64,000 nt of DNA, taken from assembly GCA_020850735.1 (NCBI GenBank), contig JADZEE010000096.1:1-64000 (forward strand). Direction: 5' to 3'. The translations under genes were made by a program, and so were the position numbers. The DNA comes from Gammaproteobacteria bacterium (GTDB lineage Bacteria > Pseudomonadota > Gammaproteobacteria > JADZEE01). The notes under the pieces are model-generated. The model made no database searches, was not told the origin of the DNA, and saw only the letters and a program-made list of their open reading frames with translations. How positions within the stretch are numbered: position 1 is the stretch's first letter; each line of letters opens with the position of its first letter. Shown piece after piece: positions 43,726-53,333 of the stretch.

Positions 43726-44907
43726 GTGAACGAACCGGTCACGGACGTGTCGACGGATTGTGTGGCGCTCGGTTTCGACGGGGCGCGGCTGGAGCGCGTG
43801 CTCGCTGTCATCACCGCCGACGTCGAGGCGCGGCGCTGCGACGGGGCGGAGATCATCGTCGCCCGCGGCGGTCAGGTCGCGCTGCACGGGCGGCGCGGCT
43901 ATGCCGATCGGGCAGCCGCCCGGTTCCTCGGCGCCGACGCCGTGTTCGCGAGCATGTCGGTCGGCAAACAGTTTACCAACGTTCTCGCGCTGCATTACGT
44001 CGAGCGCGGCGATCTGCGTCTGCACACGCCGATTGCGGACGTCCTGCCCGCGTTCGCTGCGCGCGGCAAACGGCGCGCGACGCTGATGCACCTGCTCACG
44101 CACACCAGCGGCGTACCGTCGGCGATCCCGGTCATCCCGGTAGAGGATTTGATCGACGTCGAGCGCCTCGCCGCCTGGGCCGCCGCGCAGGCGCCCGAAT
44201 CGCAGCCGGGCGAGCGCGTGACCTATTCGGTGCTCGCGGCGCATTCGGTCATCGCCGCGATGCTGCTGCGCGTCGCTGGCCGCGGTCGCAGCTTCGCCGC
44301 CATGCTCGAGGAGGAGCTGTTCGGGCCGCTCGGCATGCGCGACACCAGTCTCGGCCCGCGCGCCGATCTCCTCGCACGCTTGTGCCCGCTGACGGTCTGC
44401 TACGAGGAACCCGGGCTGTTCGATCCCGTCCAGGTTCTCGGGTTCGGGCAGCTGCTGCGGATCCCCGGCGCACAAGTGCCGGCGGGCGGTTATCTGACCA
44501 CGGCGTGCGACGTGCACCGCTTCGCCGAGATGCTGCGCCGGGGCGGCGAGCTCGACGGCGCGCGTATTCTGTCGCCGGCGATGATCGATTTCGCGACCCG
44601 CAACCGTACCGGCGAAAAGCCCAACTCGCTGTGGGACTACACCTTCGATCTGCGTGGCTGGGAGCCGTGGCCCGCCTGCCTCGGCGCGGGTTTCTTTCTG
44701 CGCGGTGACGCCGTGACGCCCGGTCCGTTCGGGGCCCTCAACAGCCCGCGCACCTTCGGTGGCATGGGTGCCGGATCGACCTGCTTCTGGATAGATCCGC
44801 AGCGCGATCTGAGCTTCACGTTTCTGTCCACGGGACTCATGGAGGACAGCCGGCACATCGAACGGCTCGCGTTGCTGTCCGATCTCGTCGTGGCGGCGCT
44901 GACTTGA
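43726..44907 (+). CDS. Class C beta-lactamase-like serine hydrolase, 393 aa
   Basis: Penicillin-binding-protein fold of the beta-lactamase/esterase type. The catalytic S-x-x-K is in ASMSVGKQF, and the second motif is Y-S-V in VTYSVLAAHS, where enzymes usually have Y-x-N. The third region is FGGMGAGST. It has no signal peptide, so it is probably a cytoplasmic esterase or peptidase and not a resistance enzyme. I prefer the GTG at 43726 because AGGAGG lies 6 bases before it; the ATG at 43720 directly abuts that site. Confidence 0.75.
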   Translation: MNEPVTDVSTDCVALGFDGARLERVLAVITADVEARRCDGAEIIVARGGQVALHGRRGYADRAAARFLGADAVFASMSVGKQFTNVLALHYVERGDLRLHTPIADVLPAFAARGKRRATLMHLLTHTSGVPSAIPVIPVEDLIDVERLAAWAAAQAPESQPGERVTYSVLAAHSVIAAMLLRVAGRGRSFAAMLEEELFGPLGMRDTSLGPRADLLARLCPLTVCYEEPGLFDPVQVLGFGQLLRIPGAQVPAGGYLTTACDVHRFAEMLRRGGELDGARILSPAMIDFATRNRTGEKPNSLWDYTFDLRGWEPWPACLGAGFFLRGDAVTPGPFGALNSPRTFGGMGAGSTCFWIDPQRDLSFTFLSTGLMEDSRHIERLALLSDLVVAALT

Positions 44908-44932
44908 CCGCAGCGCGCTCAACACGGCTCCC

Positions 44933-45994
44933 ATGAGCGCAAACCAATCCCGACCGCCGCCACTGCCGCGGCCGCGCGTGGCCGCGATGCGCGGCTACGC
45001 TCCCGGCGAACAGCCGGCGCCAGGCGTTCGCGTCGTCAAGCTCAACACCAACGAATGCCCGTATGCGCCGAGCCCGCGCGTGGCGCAGGCGCTGCGCGAG
45101 TTCGACGTGGACAGCCTGCGCCGCTATCCCCAGCCGATGGCCGATCGCTTCCGCGCGAGCGCGGCGGCGCTGTACGGCCTGCGGACCGAGCAGGTGCTCG
45201 CCGGCAATGGCAGCGACGACATTCTCAATATCATCCTGCGCGCCTGGCTGGACCCGGGCGACGCGCTGGCCTGCCCGGCGCCGACGTACTCGCTCTACCC
45301 GGTGCTGGCGCAGATCCACGGCGCGCGGATGGTTCCGGTACCGTGGGCGGATGACTGGCGCCTGCCGGTTGATGCCCTGTGCGCCACCGGCGCACGGCTG
45401 ACGATCGTTGCCAACCCCAATGCACCGAGCGGCACGCTGGTGCCGATCGCCGAGCTGCGCGCGCTCGCGGTGCGCCACGACGGGCTGCTCGTGATCGACG
45501 AGGCCTACGTCGAGTTCGCCGACGAAAGCGCACTGGCGTTGCTGGCGGAGCTGCCGAACGTGTTGCTGTCGCGTACGCTCAGCAAATCCTACGGACTGGC
45601 CGGTCTGCGCTTCGGATATGCCCTGGGCGACGCGCGTGTCATCGCCGAGCTCGCCAAGGTCAAGGACAGCTATAACTGCGACGCACTGTCCGTCGCCGCC
45701 GCGGTGGCGGCAATCGAGGACCAGGACTACGCCCGGCAGATGTGGGCCCGCGTGCGCGCCGAGCGTGCGCGGCTCGCCACGACGCTCACGCAACGCGGCT
45801 GCGAGGTGATCCCGAGCCAGGCCAACTTCCTGTTCGTGCGCCCGCCCGGTGGCGACGGCGCCGGCCTGTACGCGGCGCTCAAGGCCCGCGGCGTGCTGGT
45901 ACGCCACTTTGCCGAGCCCGCGCTCGCCGACCGGGTCCGTATCACCGTCGGTACGCCCGAAGAGAACGACGTGCTGCTGCGGGCCCTGCCCTGA
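44933..45994 (+). CDS. hisC: Histidinol-phosphate aminotransferase HisC, 353 aa
   Basis: Class I/II aminotransferase of the HisC type: LNTNECPYAPSP near the N-terminus, GNGSDDIL, P-x-Y-S-L-Y, ANPNAPSGT, DEAYVEF, and the PLP lysine in SRTLSKSYGLAGLRFGYA. The C-terminal RITVGTPEEND is typical. It converts imidazole-acetol phosphate and glutamate to histidinol phosphate in histidine synthesis. No other his genes are adjacent. It begins 25 bp after the serine hydrolase stop. A second, more divergent HisC-like gene lies at 56.8 kb. Confidence 0.88.
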   Translation: MSANQSRPPPLPRPRVAAMRGYAPGEQPAPGVRVVKLNTNECPYAPSPRVAQALREFDVDSLRRYPQPMADRFRASAAALYGLRTEQVLAGNGSDDILNIILRAWLDPGDALACPAPTYSLYPVLAQIHGARMVPVPWADDWRLPVDALCATGARLTIVANPNAPSGTLVPIAELRALAVRHDGLLVIDEAYVEFADESALALLAELPNVLLSRTLSKSYGLAGLRFGYALGDARVIAELAKVKDSYNCDALSVAAAVAAIEDQDYARQMWARVRAERARLATTLTQRGCEVIPSQANFLFVRPPGGDGAGLYAALKARGVLVRHFAEPALADRVRITVGTPEENDVLLRALP

Positions 45995-46075
45995 GCGGCT
46001 GTATCCGCCCCGCACCGGTCGCGGGCCAGGATGCTATGCTCTGCGGGATTTCCAGTCCTCGCCCGAGATCCCCCG

Positions 46076-47173
46076 ATGTCCACCACCGATCCCCTGCCGA
46101 TCAGCGAAGCGTTCGAACGCGCGATTGCGCCCGATATCCGCAAGACCGGATTGAGCCCGGATTTCTGGTATCCGCTCGCGCGCGCGAGGAATCTGAAGCC
46201 GGGCCGGGTTCTGGGCGTGTCGTTCGCCGGCGAGCCCATCGCCCTCTATCGCACTCGCGACGGCCAGGTCCACGCCCTCGAAGACCGCTGTGCGCACCGC
46301 CAGGTACCGCTCAGCACGGGGGTCGTCAAGGACGACTGCCTGCAGTGCGGCTACCACGGCTGGGTCTACGACCACGGTGGCGCCTGCGTGAACGTCCCCT
46401 ATCTCGACAAGGGCCGCACCCTGCCGAACGGCGTGCGCGGCTATCCGTGCCGGGAGGCCTACGGTCTGGTGTTCGTGTTCACCGGCGACGCCGCGCAGCC
46501 CGGCTTCGGGGAATTTCCGCAGGTGCATACCTTCGGCAATCCCGCCTACCGTACCCGCGTTCTCGACCGCCGGGTCGCTTGTCACTACTCGTTCATGCAC
46601 GAAAACCTGATGGACATGAACCATCAGTTTCTGCACCGGCGCCTGATGGGGCGGATCCGCACCGTGTTTCTCGAGCTGCGATGCGCGCCGGGCTCGGTCG
46701 AAATCGATTACACCTTCGAGCGGGTCGGTGGACGCCAGCCGCTCGGCGAGAAGCTCATGATCGGCCGGCGCCGGCACGCGCCCGAGCCCGGCGTGAGCGG
46801 GCGCCGCGACCTGATGCGGATCCGCACCGGGTATCCCTACCAGACGCTGCAATTCTGGACGGCCGGCAGCGACGCGCCTGCGCTGGACTTGTGGAACGTC
46901 TACGTTCCCGAGGATCGTGCCCAGCGGGTGAACCACACGTTCGGCATGATGAACGTCCGCAAACCGGGTATCCCGGGTCTCATCCACCTGCTGTGGCCGT
47001 TCATCATCTGGTTCACCGAGGGCATATTCGCCGAGGATCGATGGATCGTCGAGCTCGAACAGAAGGCTTTCGACGACCAGGGTGGAGACCGGAACAACGA
47101 GATATTTCCGGTCATCCGCGCCTTGCGTGAAGTGCTCGTCAGTCAGGGCGTGGCCATCGATTCCGCGTCCTGA
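46076..47173 (+). CDS. Rieske-type aromatic-ring/ether oxygenase alpha subunit, 365 aa
   Basis: N-terminal Rieske domain with Cys72-Ala-His74 and Cys91-Gly-Tyr-His94; the C-terminal catalytic domain carries the mononuclear iron motif ENLMDMNHQFLH (His182, His186, with Asp179 as bridge candidate). The architecture resembles vanillate demethylase- or phthalate-type oxygenases. A hydrophobic segment (about residues 310-325, LIHLLWPFIIWF) is unusual and could attach it to the membrane. No reductase gene is adjacent. The ATG at 46076 matches the conserved N-terminus; an earlier ATG would add 15 unconserved residues. Confidence 0.82.
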   Translation: MSTTDPLPISEAFERAIAPDIRKTGLSPDFWYPLARARNLKPGRVLGVSFAGEPIALYRTRDGQVHALEDRCAHRQVPLSTGVVKDDCLQCGYHGWVYDHGGACVNVPYLDKGRTLPNGVRGYPCREAYGLVFVFTGDAAQPGFGEFPQVHTFGNPAYRTRVLDRRVACHYSFMHENLMDMNHQFLHRRLMGRIRTVFLELRCAPGSVEIDYTFERVGGRQPLGEKLMIGRRRHAPEPGVSGRRDLMRIRTGYPYQTLQFWTAGSDAPALDLWNVYVPEDRAQRVNHTFGMMNVRKPGIPGLIHLLWPFIIWFTEGIFAEDRWIVELEQKAFDDQGGDRNNEIFPVIRALREVLVSQGVAIDSAS

Positions 47174-47507
47174 TCCGGTCATCGCGGGGGAATTGCGACG
47201 TCCATCACAGGCGCCACGCACGCCTGGCGGCGTCGAGAGCCCTGCCGTCACCCGCCTGGCGGCGTCGGAATATTGAACTGCTTGGCATTCGCCCGGGCAT
47301 GACCGCCCTGCAAACGGGAACTCCGTCGCACGACGGACAGCCTTCCGCGCAAGTCAGCAGAAGTCACCTAAAGTAAACAACGGTTACGCCGCTCAAGATC
47401 GCGCACGGAGTGATCCAGGCCGGCAGCGGCGGGTGAGCGGTCGGCGGGGGGTCGGGATGCGCGCAATCGTTACAGACGGCAGGGCCGTCCGGGAGCAGAA
47501 GCCTGTC
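47174..47507. other. Intergenic stretch with a 15-bp direct repeat
   Basis: About 330 bp before the DUF1631 gene. CGCCTGGCGGCGTCG occurs twice, at 47221-47235 and 47253-47267, 32 bp apart (start to start). Otherwise no gene or promoter element is evident, apart from alternative in-frame starts (GTG 47433, ATG 47457) of the DUF1631 gene near its end. Confidence 0.5.
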
Positions 47508-50294
47508 ATGAGCGTAGTGCAGTTGCGAGATCGGGAAGCCGGGACCGAGAGTGGCAAGCGGATACGGCTGCTGGTGAGGTGTCGCGATCTGGCCGCGGAA
47601 CGCCTCGGGGCCGCGCTGAAGCCGATGCTCGACAAGGTCGACGACGCGCTGTTCGAGCTAGCCGAGAAGTCCGAGAACAACGCGCTGCAGAGGACTTACT
47701 TCGACGCCATGCGCGAGGTCAGGCTGAAGCGCGCCGGCATCGAAGCCGGTTACCGTGACGAGTTCGTCGCCGTGTTCGACTACGCGGTGAGCGGTGAACG
47801 CCCGCAAGTCGCCGCGGCGATCGATTTCGAGCATATGAGCCTCGTCGACGAGGACGCGGTCGAGGAGGAGATCGCGGTCGCGAACATGGCCGCCAAGATC
47901 GCGTCCCAGGCGCGCGACGACCTGTACGCACTGGACAAACGCATCGGCAGCCTGATGGGGCGACCGGATCTCGACGGCAACGACAACCCGTTGTCGCCCA
48001 AGGCCGTGTGCAACGCCATGCGCCAGGCCTGTTCGCGGGTCGACGCCGGCATCGAAGTCCGACTGATCATGCTCAAGCTGTTCGACCGCTACGTGGTCGA
48101 TCTCGTCCCGGCCGTGTACCGCGAGATCAACCAGTATTTCGTCGAGCACCGCGTGCTGCCGGAGATCCGCGCCGGTGTGCGCAGGTTCCCGGCGTCGCAG
48201 GCCGCCAGTGTTCTGTCCCAGCGCGGGACATTCTCGGCCGGCGCGGGCGAGGCGGGCGAGGACGGCCTGCTCGGCATGCTGCGCGCATTGGTCGGCGCCG
48301 GCGGCGCGGATGGTTTCGCCCGCATGCCCGCCGCCGGCATCGGCGTGCCCGGCGTCAGCGGCGCGGTCACGGCCCTCACGGGACTGCAGCACGGTAACGT
48401 CGACGCTCTGGCGGCGGCGGGAGGTTTCGAGGTCGAGGCGGTGCGCGCCGGCCGGGTCAACGTGCTGCGAGCCCTGCGTGGCAGCGGTCTGCTGGCCGAG
48501 CTGCAGGCGCCGCAGCACATGACCGTCGACATCGTCGCCATGCTGTTCGACTACGTGCTCGCCGACGGCGCCCTGCCGGACGCGATGAAGGCGCTCATCG
48601 GACGGCTGCAGATCCCGATGGTCAAGGTCGCGTTGCTCGATGGCACGTTTTTCTCGAAAAAGAGCCACCCGGCGCGACGCCTGCTCAATACCATCGCCGA
48701 GGCGGCGGCGCGCGTGCGTGAGGAGCCGGCCGGCCAGGCGGCCCTGCACGCGCAAGTGGAAACGCTCGTCGCGCGCGTCGTCGCCGAGTTCGAGGACGAC
48801 GTCGGCGTGTTTGCCGCCATCACGGCGGATTTCGAGCGCTTCGTCGCCGAGGGGCTGCACGAGGCGGTCGTGCGCCGTGAGCGCAGCGCGCGCGTGGTCC
48901 AGGGCAGGGAACGGCTCGAGCAGGCGAAGATCTTCGCGCGCAATGCCGTCGAGCGCTGCGTCGCCAAACACGGTCACGTGGAGCTCGTTTACAACTTCCT
49001 TCTCAACCACTGGAAAACCCTCATCATCACCAGCCACGTGGAGTGCGGCGAGGACAGCGCACCGGTCGCCGAGGCGCTGCGCGTCATGGACGATCTCGCC
49101 TGGAGCGTCACGCCGAAGACGACTGTGGCCGATCGGGACCGGCTGCACGCGCTGCTGCCCGGACTGATCAAACGTCTGCAGCGCGGAATGGAATCCGTGT
49201 CCGCGCCACCGGCCGCGCGTGCGCGCTTTCTCGACAAGCTCGCGCAGTGCCACGCCGAGGCCGTACGCCGCGTCGTCGCGCAAACCGCCGCGAGCACGCC
49301 ACCCGCGGACGAGGAATGCGAACGCACACTGCCCGAGGGCACCACCGCCGGGGACCTGGCGGACGAAGCCGCGGTGACCGTCGATCCGTTCGCCGATACG
49401 CTGCCCGAGGGGACGACGAACGCCATGCTGGAAGGCGAGGGCGGGCAGGCCGATCCGGGCGCCGCGACCGGCGACGATGGCGCGCCGTGCACGCAGCCGA
49501 TCGCCAGCCCGGTCGCCGGCGACACTCTCGACACCCAACCGGCGGCGCACGCTGTCGCGACCGGCGTACGGGAACCGGCCGCGCATACGCGGTCGCATCC
49601 GCCCCACGCGCAGGACCCGGATGCGGCGCCCGCGCACGCGCCAGCGGTGCCGGTCATCACCGGACGCCCGCCGGACAGGGCCGCCGCGAGCGAGGCGGCC
49701 GACGCCGTCGATTTCGCCGGCCTGTTCCGTGACCGCCTGGCCCGCGACGGCGCCGTGTGCCTGGCCGATGTGCTCGCCGTCGCCACCGGCGCGGAAAACC
49801 CGGCCCGTCCGCCGCAGGCGTCGTTCGATCTGCACGTGCCGGCCGCCACCGATGCGGCCGACGGGTTGCCGGCGATGGACGTCTCGGCGCTGTTCAGGCT
49901 CGGTACGGTCGGCAGCTCGGAGCTCGAACGCCTGCTCGCCGAGGGCGCGATCGACGTCGAGGACGTGACCCTGGGCGAGATCGACGATGGCGACGGCGCC
50001 GATGGCGGCGACGACTACACGCGTCTGGTTGCGACGCTGGCCCCGGGCACCTGGCTGGAATTCGACGACGAACACGGAAATCCCGTGCGCGCACAGCTCG
50101 CCTGGATCAACGGTGTCACCGACCTGTTCGTCTTTACCGACAAGCAGGGTCGCAAGCTCAACGACCGCACGCGCAACGGCCTGACCGCCGATCTGCGCCG
50201 CGGTACGGCCCGCGTAGTGGAACCCGACTCACCGCCGCTGTTCGAGCGCGCGTTCGGCCGGCTCCTGGACGGCCTTGGTGGCAGTGATGCCTGA
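47508..50294 (+). CDS. DUF1631 family protein, 928 aa
   Basis: Large cytoplasmic, mostly helical protein. The DUF1631 hallmarks are the N-terminal FELAEKSENNALQRTYFDAMREVRLKR-type block, the middle with VDIVAMLFDYVLADGALPDAMKALIGRLQIPMVKVAL, and KSHPARRLLNTIAEA. An acidic, low-complexity linker (about 600-800, with two TLPEGTT repeats) leads to a C-terminal barrel-like segment (GTWLEFDDEHGNPVRAQLAW). The function is unknown; the C-terminal barrel is PilZ-like in some relatives. The exact start is unsure: ATG 47508 is used, with in-frame ATG 47457 and GTG 47433 possible. Confidence 0.8.
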   Translation: MSVVQLRDREAGTESGKRIRLLVRCRDLAAERLGAALKPMLDKVDDALFELAEKSENNALQRTYFDAMREVRLKRAGIEAGYRDEFVAVFDYAVSGERPQVAAAIDFEHMSLVDEDAVEEEIAVANMAAKIASQARDDLYALDKRIGSLMGRPDLDGNDNPLSPKAVCNAMRQACSRVDAGIEVRLIMLKLFDRYVVDLVPAVYREINQYFVEHRVLPEIRAGVRRFPASQAASVLSQRGTFSAGAGEAGEDGLLGMLRALVGAGGADGFARMPAAGIGVPGVSGAVTALTGLQHGNVDALAAAGGFEVEAVRAGRVNVLRALRGSGLLAELQAPQHMTVDIVAMLFDYVLADGALPDAMKALIGRLQIPMVKVALLDGTFFSKKSHPARRLLNTIAEAAARVREEPAGQAALHAQVETLVARVVAEFEDDVGVFAAITADFERFVAEGLHEAVVRRERSARVVQGRERLEQAKIFARNAVERCVAKHGHVELVYNFLLNHWKTLIITSHVECGEDSAPVAEALRVMDDLAWSVTPKTTVADRDRLHALLPGLIKRLQRGMESVSAPPAARARFLDKLAQCHAEAVRRVVAQTAASTPPADEECERTLPEGTTAGDLADEAAVTVDPFADTLPEGTTNAMLEGEGGQADPGAATGDDGAPCTQPIASPVAGDTLDTQPAAHAVATGVREPAAHTRSHPPHAQDPDAAPAHAPAVPVITGRPPDRAAASEAADAVDFAGLFRDRLARDGAVCLADVLAVATGAENPARPPQASFDLHVPAATDAADGLPAMDVSALFRLGTVGSSELERLLAEGAIDVEDVTLGEIDDGDGADGGDDYTRLVATLAPGTWLEFDDEHGNPVRAQLAWINGVTDLFVFTDKQGRKLNDRTRNGLTADLRRGTARVVEPDSPPLFERAFGRLLDGLGGSDA

Positions 50295-50337
50295 TGCGGC
50301 GCCGGCCGGGTGTGTGTCAACTCAGAGGATCAGCAGC

Positions 50338-51228
50338 ATGAACGCAGCAACCCAGTCCGAATGCGGTCTGCCGCCACTGGCAGTCAACCTCGTGGCCGAC
50401 GCGCGCGGGCTGGTATCGCCGCCCGAGATCTGTCTGAAAGTGGCCGAGCTGGCGCAGGCGAGCGACACCTCCGTGACTGAGCTCGGCGAGGTCATCATCC
50501 GTGATCCCAACCTGACCGCGCGTTTGCTCAGGCTGGTGAACAGCCCCTACTACGGACTGCGTGGCGAGATCGATACGGTCTCCCGGGCGGTGATGGTGAT
50601 CGGTACCCAGGAGTTGTACAGCCTGGTCATCGCCATCACCGCGGTGCGTTCGTTCTCGATGATTCCCAACGGTCTGGTCAACATCGACACGTTCTGGCGG
50701 CACGGCATATACGCCGGTCTGATCGCCCGTGTGCTCGCCAGGCGTTGCCACGTCCTGCACCCCGAGCGCCTGTTCATCGGCGGCCTGCTGCACGACCTCG
50801 GTTCGCTGATCCTCTACCACCGCCTGCCGGAGATCTCGCGCAATCTGATACTCGCCGCCAACGGTGACGAAGAGGTGCTGCACGAAGCGGAGCGCCAGGA
50901 GCTCGGCTTCAGTCACGCCGATCTCGGCGCCCTGTTGCTCGCGAGCTGGCACATACCGATTACCTTGCAGGACGCCATCCGCTGGCACCACTGTCCGGGC
51001 GAGGCGACCATCGCCCGCCTCGAAGCGGCCATACTGCACGTCAGCAACGTTCTCGCGAATCGATCGGGCATCGGCGGCTTCTGCGAGAACACCCGCGACG
51101 ACGGGTTCGTGGACGAGCGGGCGCTGCGCATCATCGGCCTGAGCTCGAACGAGATCGACGCGAGCGGCGTCATCGCCGAAGCCGGCGAGCATTTCACCCA
51201 GACCGCGGCGATCCTGGCCGCCGCTTGA
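50338..51228 (+). CDS. HDOD-domain signalling protein, 296 aa
   Basis: One HDOD (HD-related output) domain covers nearly the whole protein: SPPEICLKVAELAQ, IIRDPNLTARLLRLVNSPYYGLRGEIDTVSRAVMVIG (read as blocks), FWRHGIYAGLIARVLA, and a degenerate HD-like GLLHDLGSL. HDOD proteins link signalling to motility, biofilm or the cell cycle and usually lack phosphodiesterase activity. The ATG at 50338 has AGAGG upstream. It follows DUF1631 by about 45 bp and is probably co-transcribed with it. Confidence 0.85.
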   Translation: MNAATQSECGLPPLAVNLVADARGLVSPPEICLKVAELAQASDTSVTELGEVIIRDPNLTARLLRLVNSPYYGLRGEIDTVSRAVMVIGTQELYSLVIAITAVRSFSMIPNGLVNIDTFWRHGIYAGLIARVLARRCHVLHPERLFIGGLLHDLGSLILYHRLPEISRNLILAANGDEEVLHEAERQELGFSHADLGALLLASWHIPITLQDAIRWHHCPGEATIARLEAAILHVSNVLANRSGIGGFCENTRDDGFVDERALRIIGLSSNEIDASGVIAEAGEHFTQTAAILAAA

Positions 51229-51303
51229 GCGGGGGCGCACCGGCACCCGATCGTCGACGCCGGCCCGGGCGCAGGACCCTGCCGGCGTCCGGCCAGGCGC
51301 GGC

Positions 51304-51681
51304 TCAGCGCGCTTTGAACGCGCGTACCGCCGTGTTGAAGCTTTCCCCGAGCGCCTGCATCACGTCGACGTGCGCGTTGTACGCCCCGAGCACGATGGCG
51401 CGCTGCTCGGGCGTGATCGTGTCGCCGAGCGAGGCCTCGGCAGACTGCAGGCAGCTGAGGTATTCGTCGCCGTCGGCCAGGTAGGCTTTGAGCCGTTTCT
51501 GCGCGCCGACCAGATCGTCTTCGGTCGCCTTCGCGCCGTCCGGGATCTCGGGCGCCGCGCCCGGCGTGCGGCAATCCGGGGCGAGGGTGCTCAGGGACTG
51601 TGCGCCGGCGGCGCTGACGACGAGAAGTGCGGCGCAGGCTGCGAACGCGCGCAGCGCGGGTGTGCAAAGCGAACTGGTCAT
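51304..51681 (-). CDS. Small secreted protein, unknown function, 125 aa
   Basis: Sec signal (about residues 8-28, ending AGA-QS) followed by a small mature domain with two cysteines (DCRTP and SCLQS) that probably form a disulfide, the segment PEIPDGAKATEDDLVGAQKRLKAYLADGDEYLSCL, and a helical C-terminus. Such small periplasmic proteins are widespread in proteobacteria; no function is known. GGAGG lies about 6 bases before the ATG at 51681. It is divergent from the pqiA-like gene. Confidence 0.7.
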   Translation of the reverse strand: MTSSLCTPALRAFAACAALLVVSAAGAQSLSTLAPDCRTPGAAPEIPDGAKATEDDLVGAQKRLKAYLADGDEYLSCLQSAEASLGDTITPEQRAIVLGAYNAHVDVMQALGESFNTAVRAFKAR

Positions 51682-51811
51682 CTGTGCCTCCGTGGGCGGC
51701 TGCTGTCGGCAGGCTGCGATCTTAGGGGCCCGGTCACGCGACGACAAGCACGGCCCGCCCGCGGTCCTCTATACTCGGCTGCAATCGGGTTGGCCGCCAC
51801 GGAGGCCTGCG

Positions 51812-52414
51812 GTGCAGATTCGTTGCCAGGTGTGCGGCCAGCTCAATCGCGTCGGCACGCTGGCCCCCGGGTACGCCGCCCGCTGCGGCCGTTGTGCCAG
51901 CGTCATTCATCAGCACCGGCGCGGGGCCGTCATGCGGACCCTGTTGTACAGCGCGGCTGCGCTGGTGCTGTACGTGCCCGCCAACATCCTGCCGATCCTG
52001 AGCATGGATAAGTTCGGTATGCATTCGCAAAATACGATACTCAGCGGTTGCGCGGAACTATTTCGCAGCGGCTACTGGGGAGTCGGTGCCGTCGTGTTCT
52101 TCGCCAGCGTGTTCGTGCCGTTGTTCAAGCTCACGGCGCTGTTCTACCTCGCCTGCACCCATCGCAGCCCGAGCCATCGGTCGTACAAGACGCGGTTGTA
52201 CCGCTTCGTGCACGCGATCGGACCGTGGTCGATGCTGGATGTCTTCCTCGTGGCCGTGCTGGTGTCGCTGGTGAAGCTGGGCGATCTGGCCTCGGTGTCA
52301 CCGCAGCCCGGCCTGGTGGCTTTCACGGCGGTCGTGGTGCTGACCATGCTCGCGTCCGCCAGTTTCGATCCGCGGCTGATCTGGGACACGCAGGTGCGGG
52401 CGCGTGACGGCTGA
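51812..52414 (+). CDS. PqiA-like single-domain membrane protein, 200 aa
   Basis: An N-terminal zinc-ribbon (C-Q-V-C at residues 5-8 and C-G-R-C near 26) precedes four membrane helices with LYVPANILPILSM and the conserved GPWSMLDVFLVAVLVSLVKLG. E. coli PqiA has two such domains, so this is the half-size form. It anchors MCE proteins that move lipids between membranes. The start is a GTG at 51812 with GGAGG 6 bases upstream. The last 11 bp overlap the downstream MCE gene. Confidence 0.88.
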   Translation: MQIRCQVCGQLNRVGTLAPGYAARCGRCASVIHQHRRGAVMRTLLYSAAALVLYVPANILPILSMDKFGMHSQNTILSGCAELFRSGYWGVGAVVFFASVFVPLFKLTALFYLACTHRSPSHRSYKTRLYRFVHAIGPWSMLDVFLVAVLVSLVKLGDLASVSPQPGLVAFTAVVVLTMLASASFDPRLIWDTQVRARDG

Positions 52415-53333
52415 CGAGGACGGCATCGTCGAGGCGACGCAACGCCGCAGCACGCTGTTGTCGTTCGCCGTGGTGATGCCGCTGCTCGCCGTGGCGATCG
52501 CGGGCTGGCTGGTCTACCGCGCGCTACCCGAGCGCGGGCCGGTCGTGGAGGTCGGGACCGCGGATGCCGAGGGGCTCGAGGCGGGCCGCTCGCTGGTCCG
52601 TCATCGCGGCGTCGTCATCGGCACGGTCGATGCAATCCGGCTCGCCCCGGATCTCACGGGCGTGTTGCTCACGCTCGCGCTCGAACCGGGCATGGATGCG
52701 TTCGCGCGCCGGGGTGCGCGCTACTGGGTGGTGCGCCCGACCGTCGGTATGCGCGAGGTCAGCGGTCTGGGTACGCTCGTCGCCGGCCGCTACGTGCAGG
52801 CGGAAGCCGGGCGCGGCGCGGCGCAAACCCGGTTCACCGCGCTCGCCGAGGCGCCGCTGACGGATACGGACAGCGGGGATCTGGTGGTGGTGCTGCGCGC
52901 GGATTCGGCGGACGGTCTCGGGCGCGGCACGGACATGCTGTACCGCGGCGTGCGCGTCGGCGTGATCCGGTCGGTGACGCTCGATCCGGATGGCACCGGC
53001 GTGCGGCTGGAGGGTGCCGTCGGCCTGCGCCATGCCCGGATCGTGCGTGCCAACAGCGTGTTCTGGGTGCGCGGCGGTCTGAACGTCAGCCTCGGTCTGT
53101 TCAAGGGCATCGAACTGGACGCGAACTCGTTGCAGTCGCTGGTCAGCGGCGCCATCCAGATCGCGACGCCGGAGCCGCCCGGCGCGCCGGTCGCGAGCGG
53201 CGCAATCTTTTCCCTGGCGGATAGCGCGCCGTCGGGCTGGGCGCGCTGGCGGCCGCGCCTGCACGGCGGTCAGTCCGGCTCCGCCCAGTCGCCGCCGCTG
53301 CCCCCGCCGGGGCCTGCGCCGGCGCGACCGTGA
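52404..53333 (+). CDS. PqiB-like MCE-domain protein, 309 aa
   Basis: One N-terminal membrane helix (about residues 18-40) followed by two MCE (MlaD) domains (about 45-140 and 155-245), each with the VRHRGVVIGTV- or LYRGVRVGVIRSV-type turn, and a Pro-rich tail. E. coli PqiB has three MCE domains and a long C-terminal needle (546 residues), so this protein is much shorter. It probably forms the periplasmic lipid conduit with the PqiA-like protein. GTG start overlapping pqiA by 11 bp; no PqiC gene follows. Confidence 0.82.
   Translation: MTADEDGIVEATQRRSTLLSFAVVMPLLAVAIAGWLVYRALPERGPVVEVGTADAEGLEAGRSLVRHRGVVIGTVDAIRLAPDLTGVLLTLALEPGMDAFARRGARYWVVRPTVGMREVSGLGTLVAGRYVQAEAGRGAAQTRFTALAEAPLTDTDSGDLVVVLRADSADGLGRGTDMLYRGVRVGVIRSVTLDPDGTGVRLEGAVGLRHARIVRANSVFWVRGGLNVSLGLFKGIELDANSLQSLVSGAIQIATPEPPGAPVASGAIFSLADSAPSGWARWRPRLHGGQSGSAQSPPLPPPGPAPARP

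Noticed and set aside
43726-44907. Antibiotic-resistance class C beta-lactamase
   Set aside because: There is no signal peptide and the Y-x-N motif is Y-S-V, so a cytoplasmic esterase or peptidase-like hydrolase is more likely.
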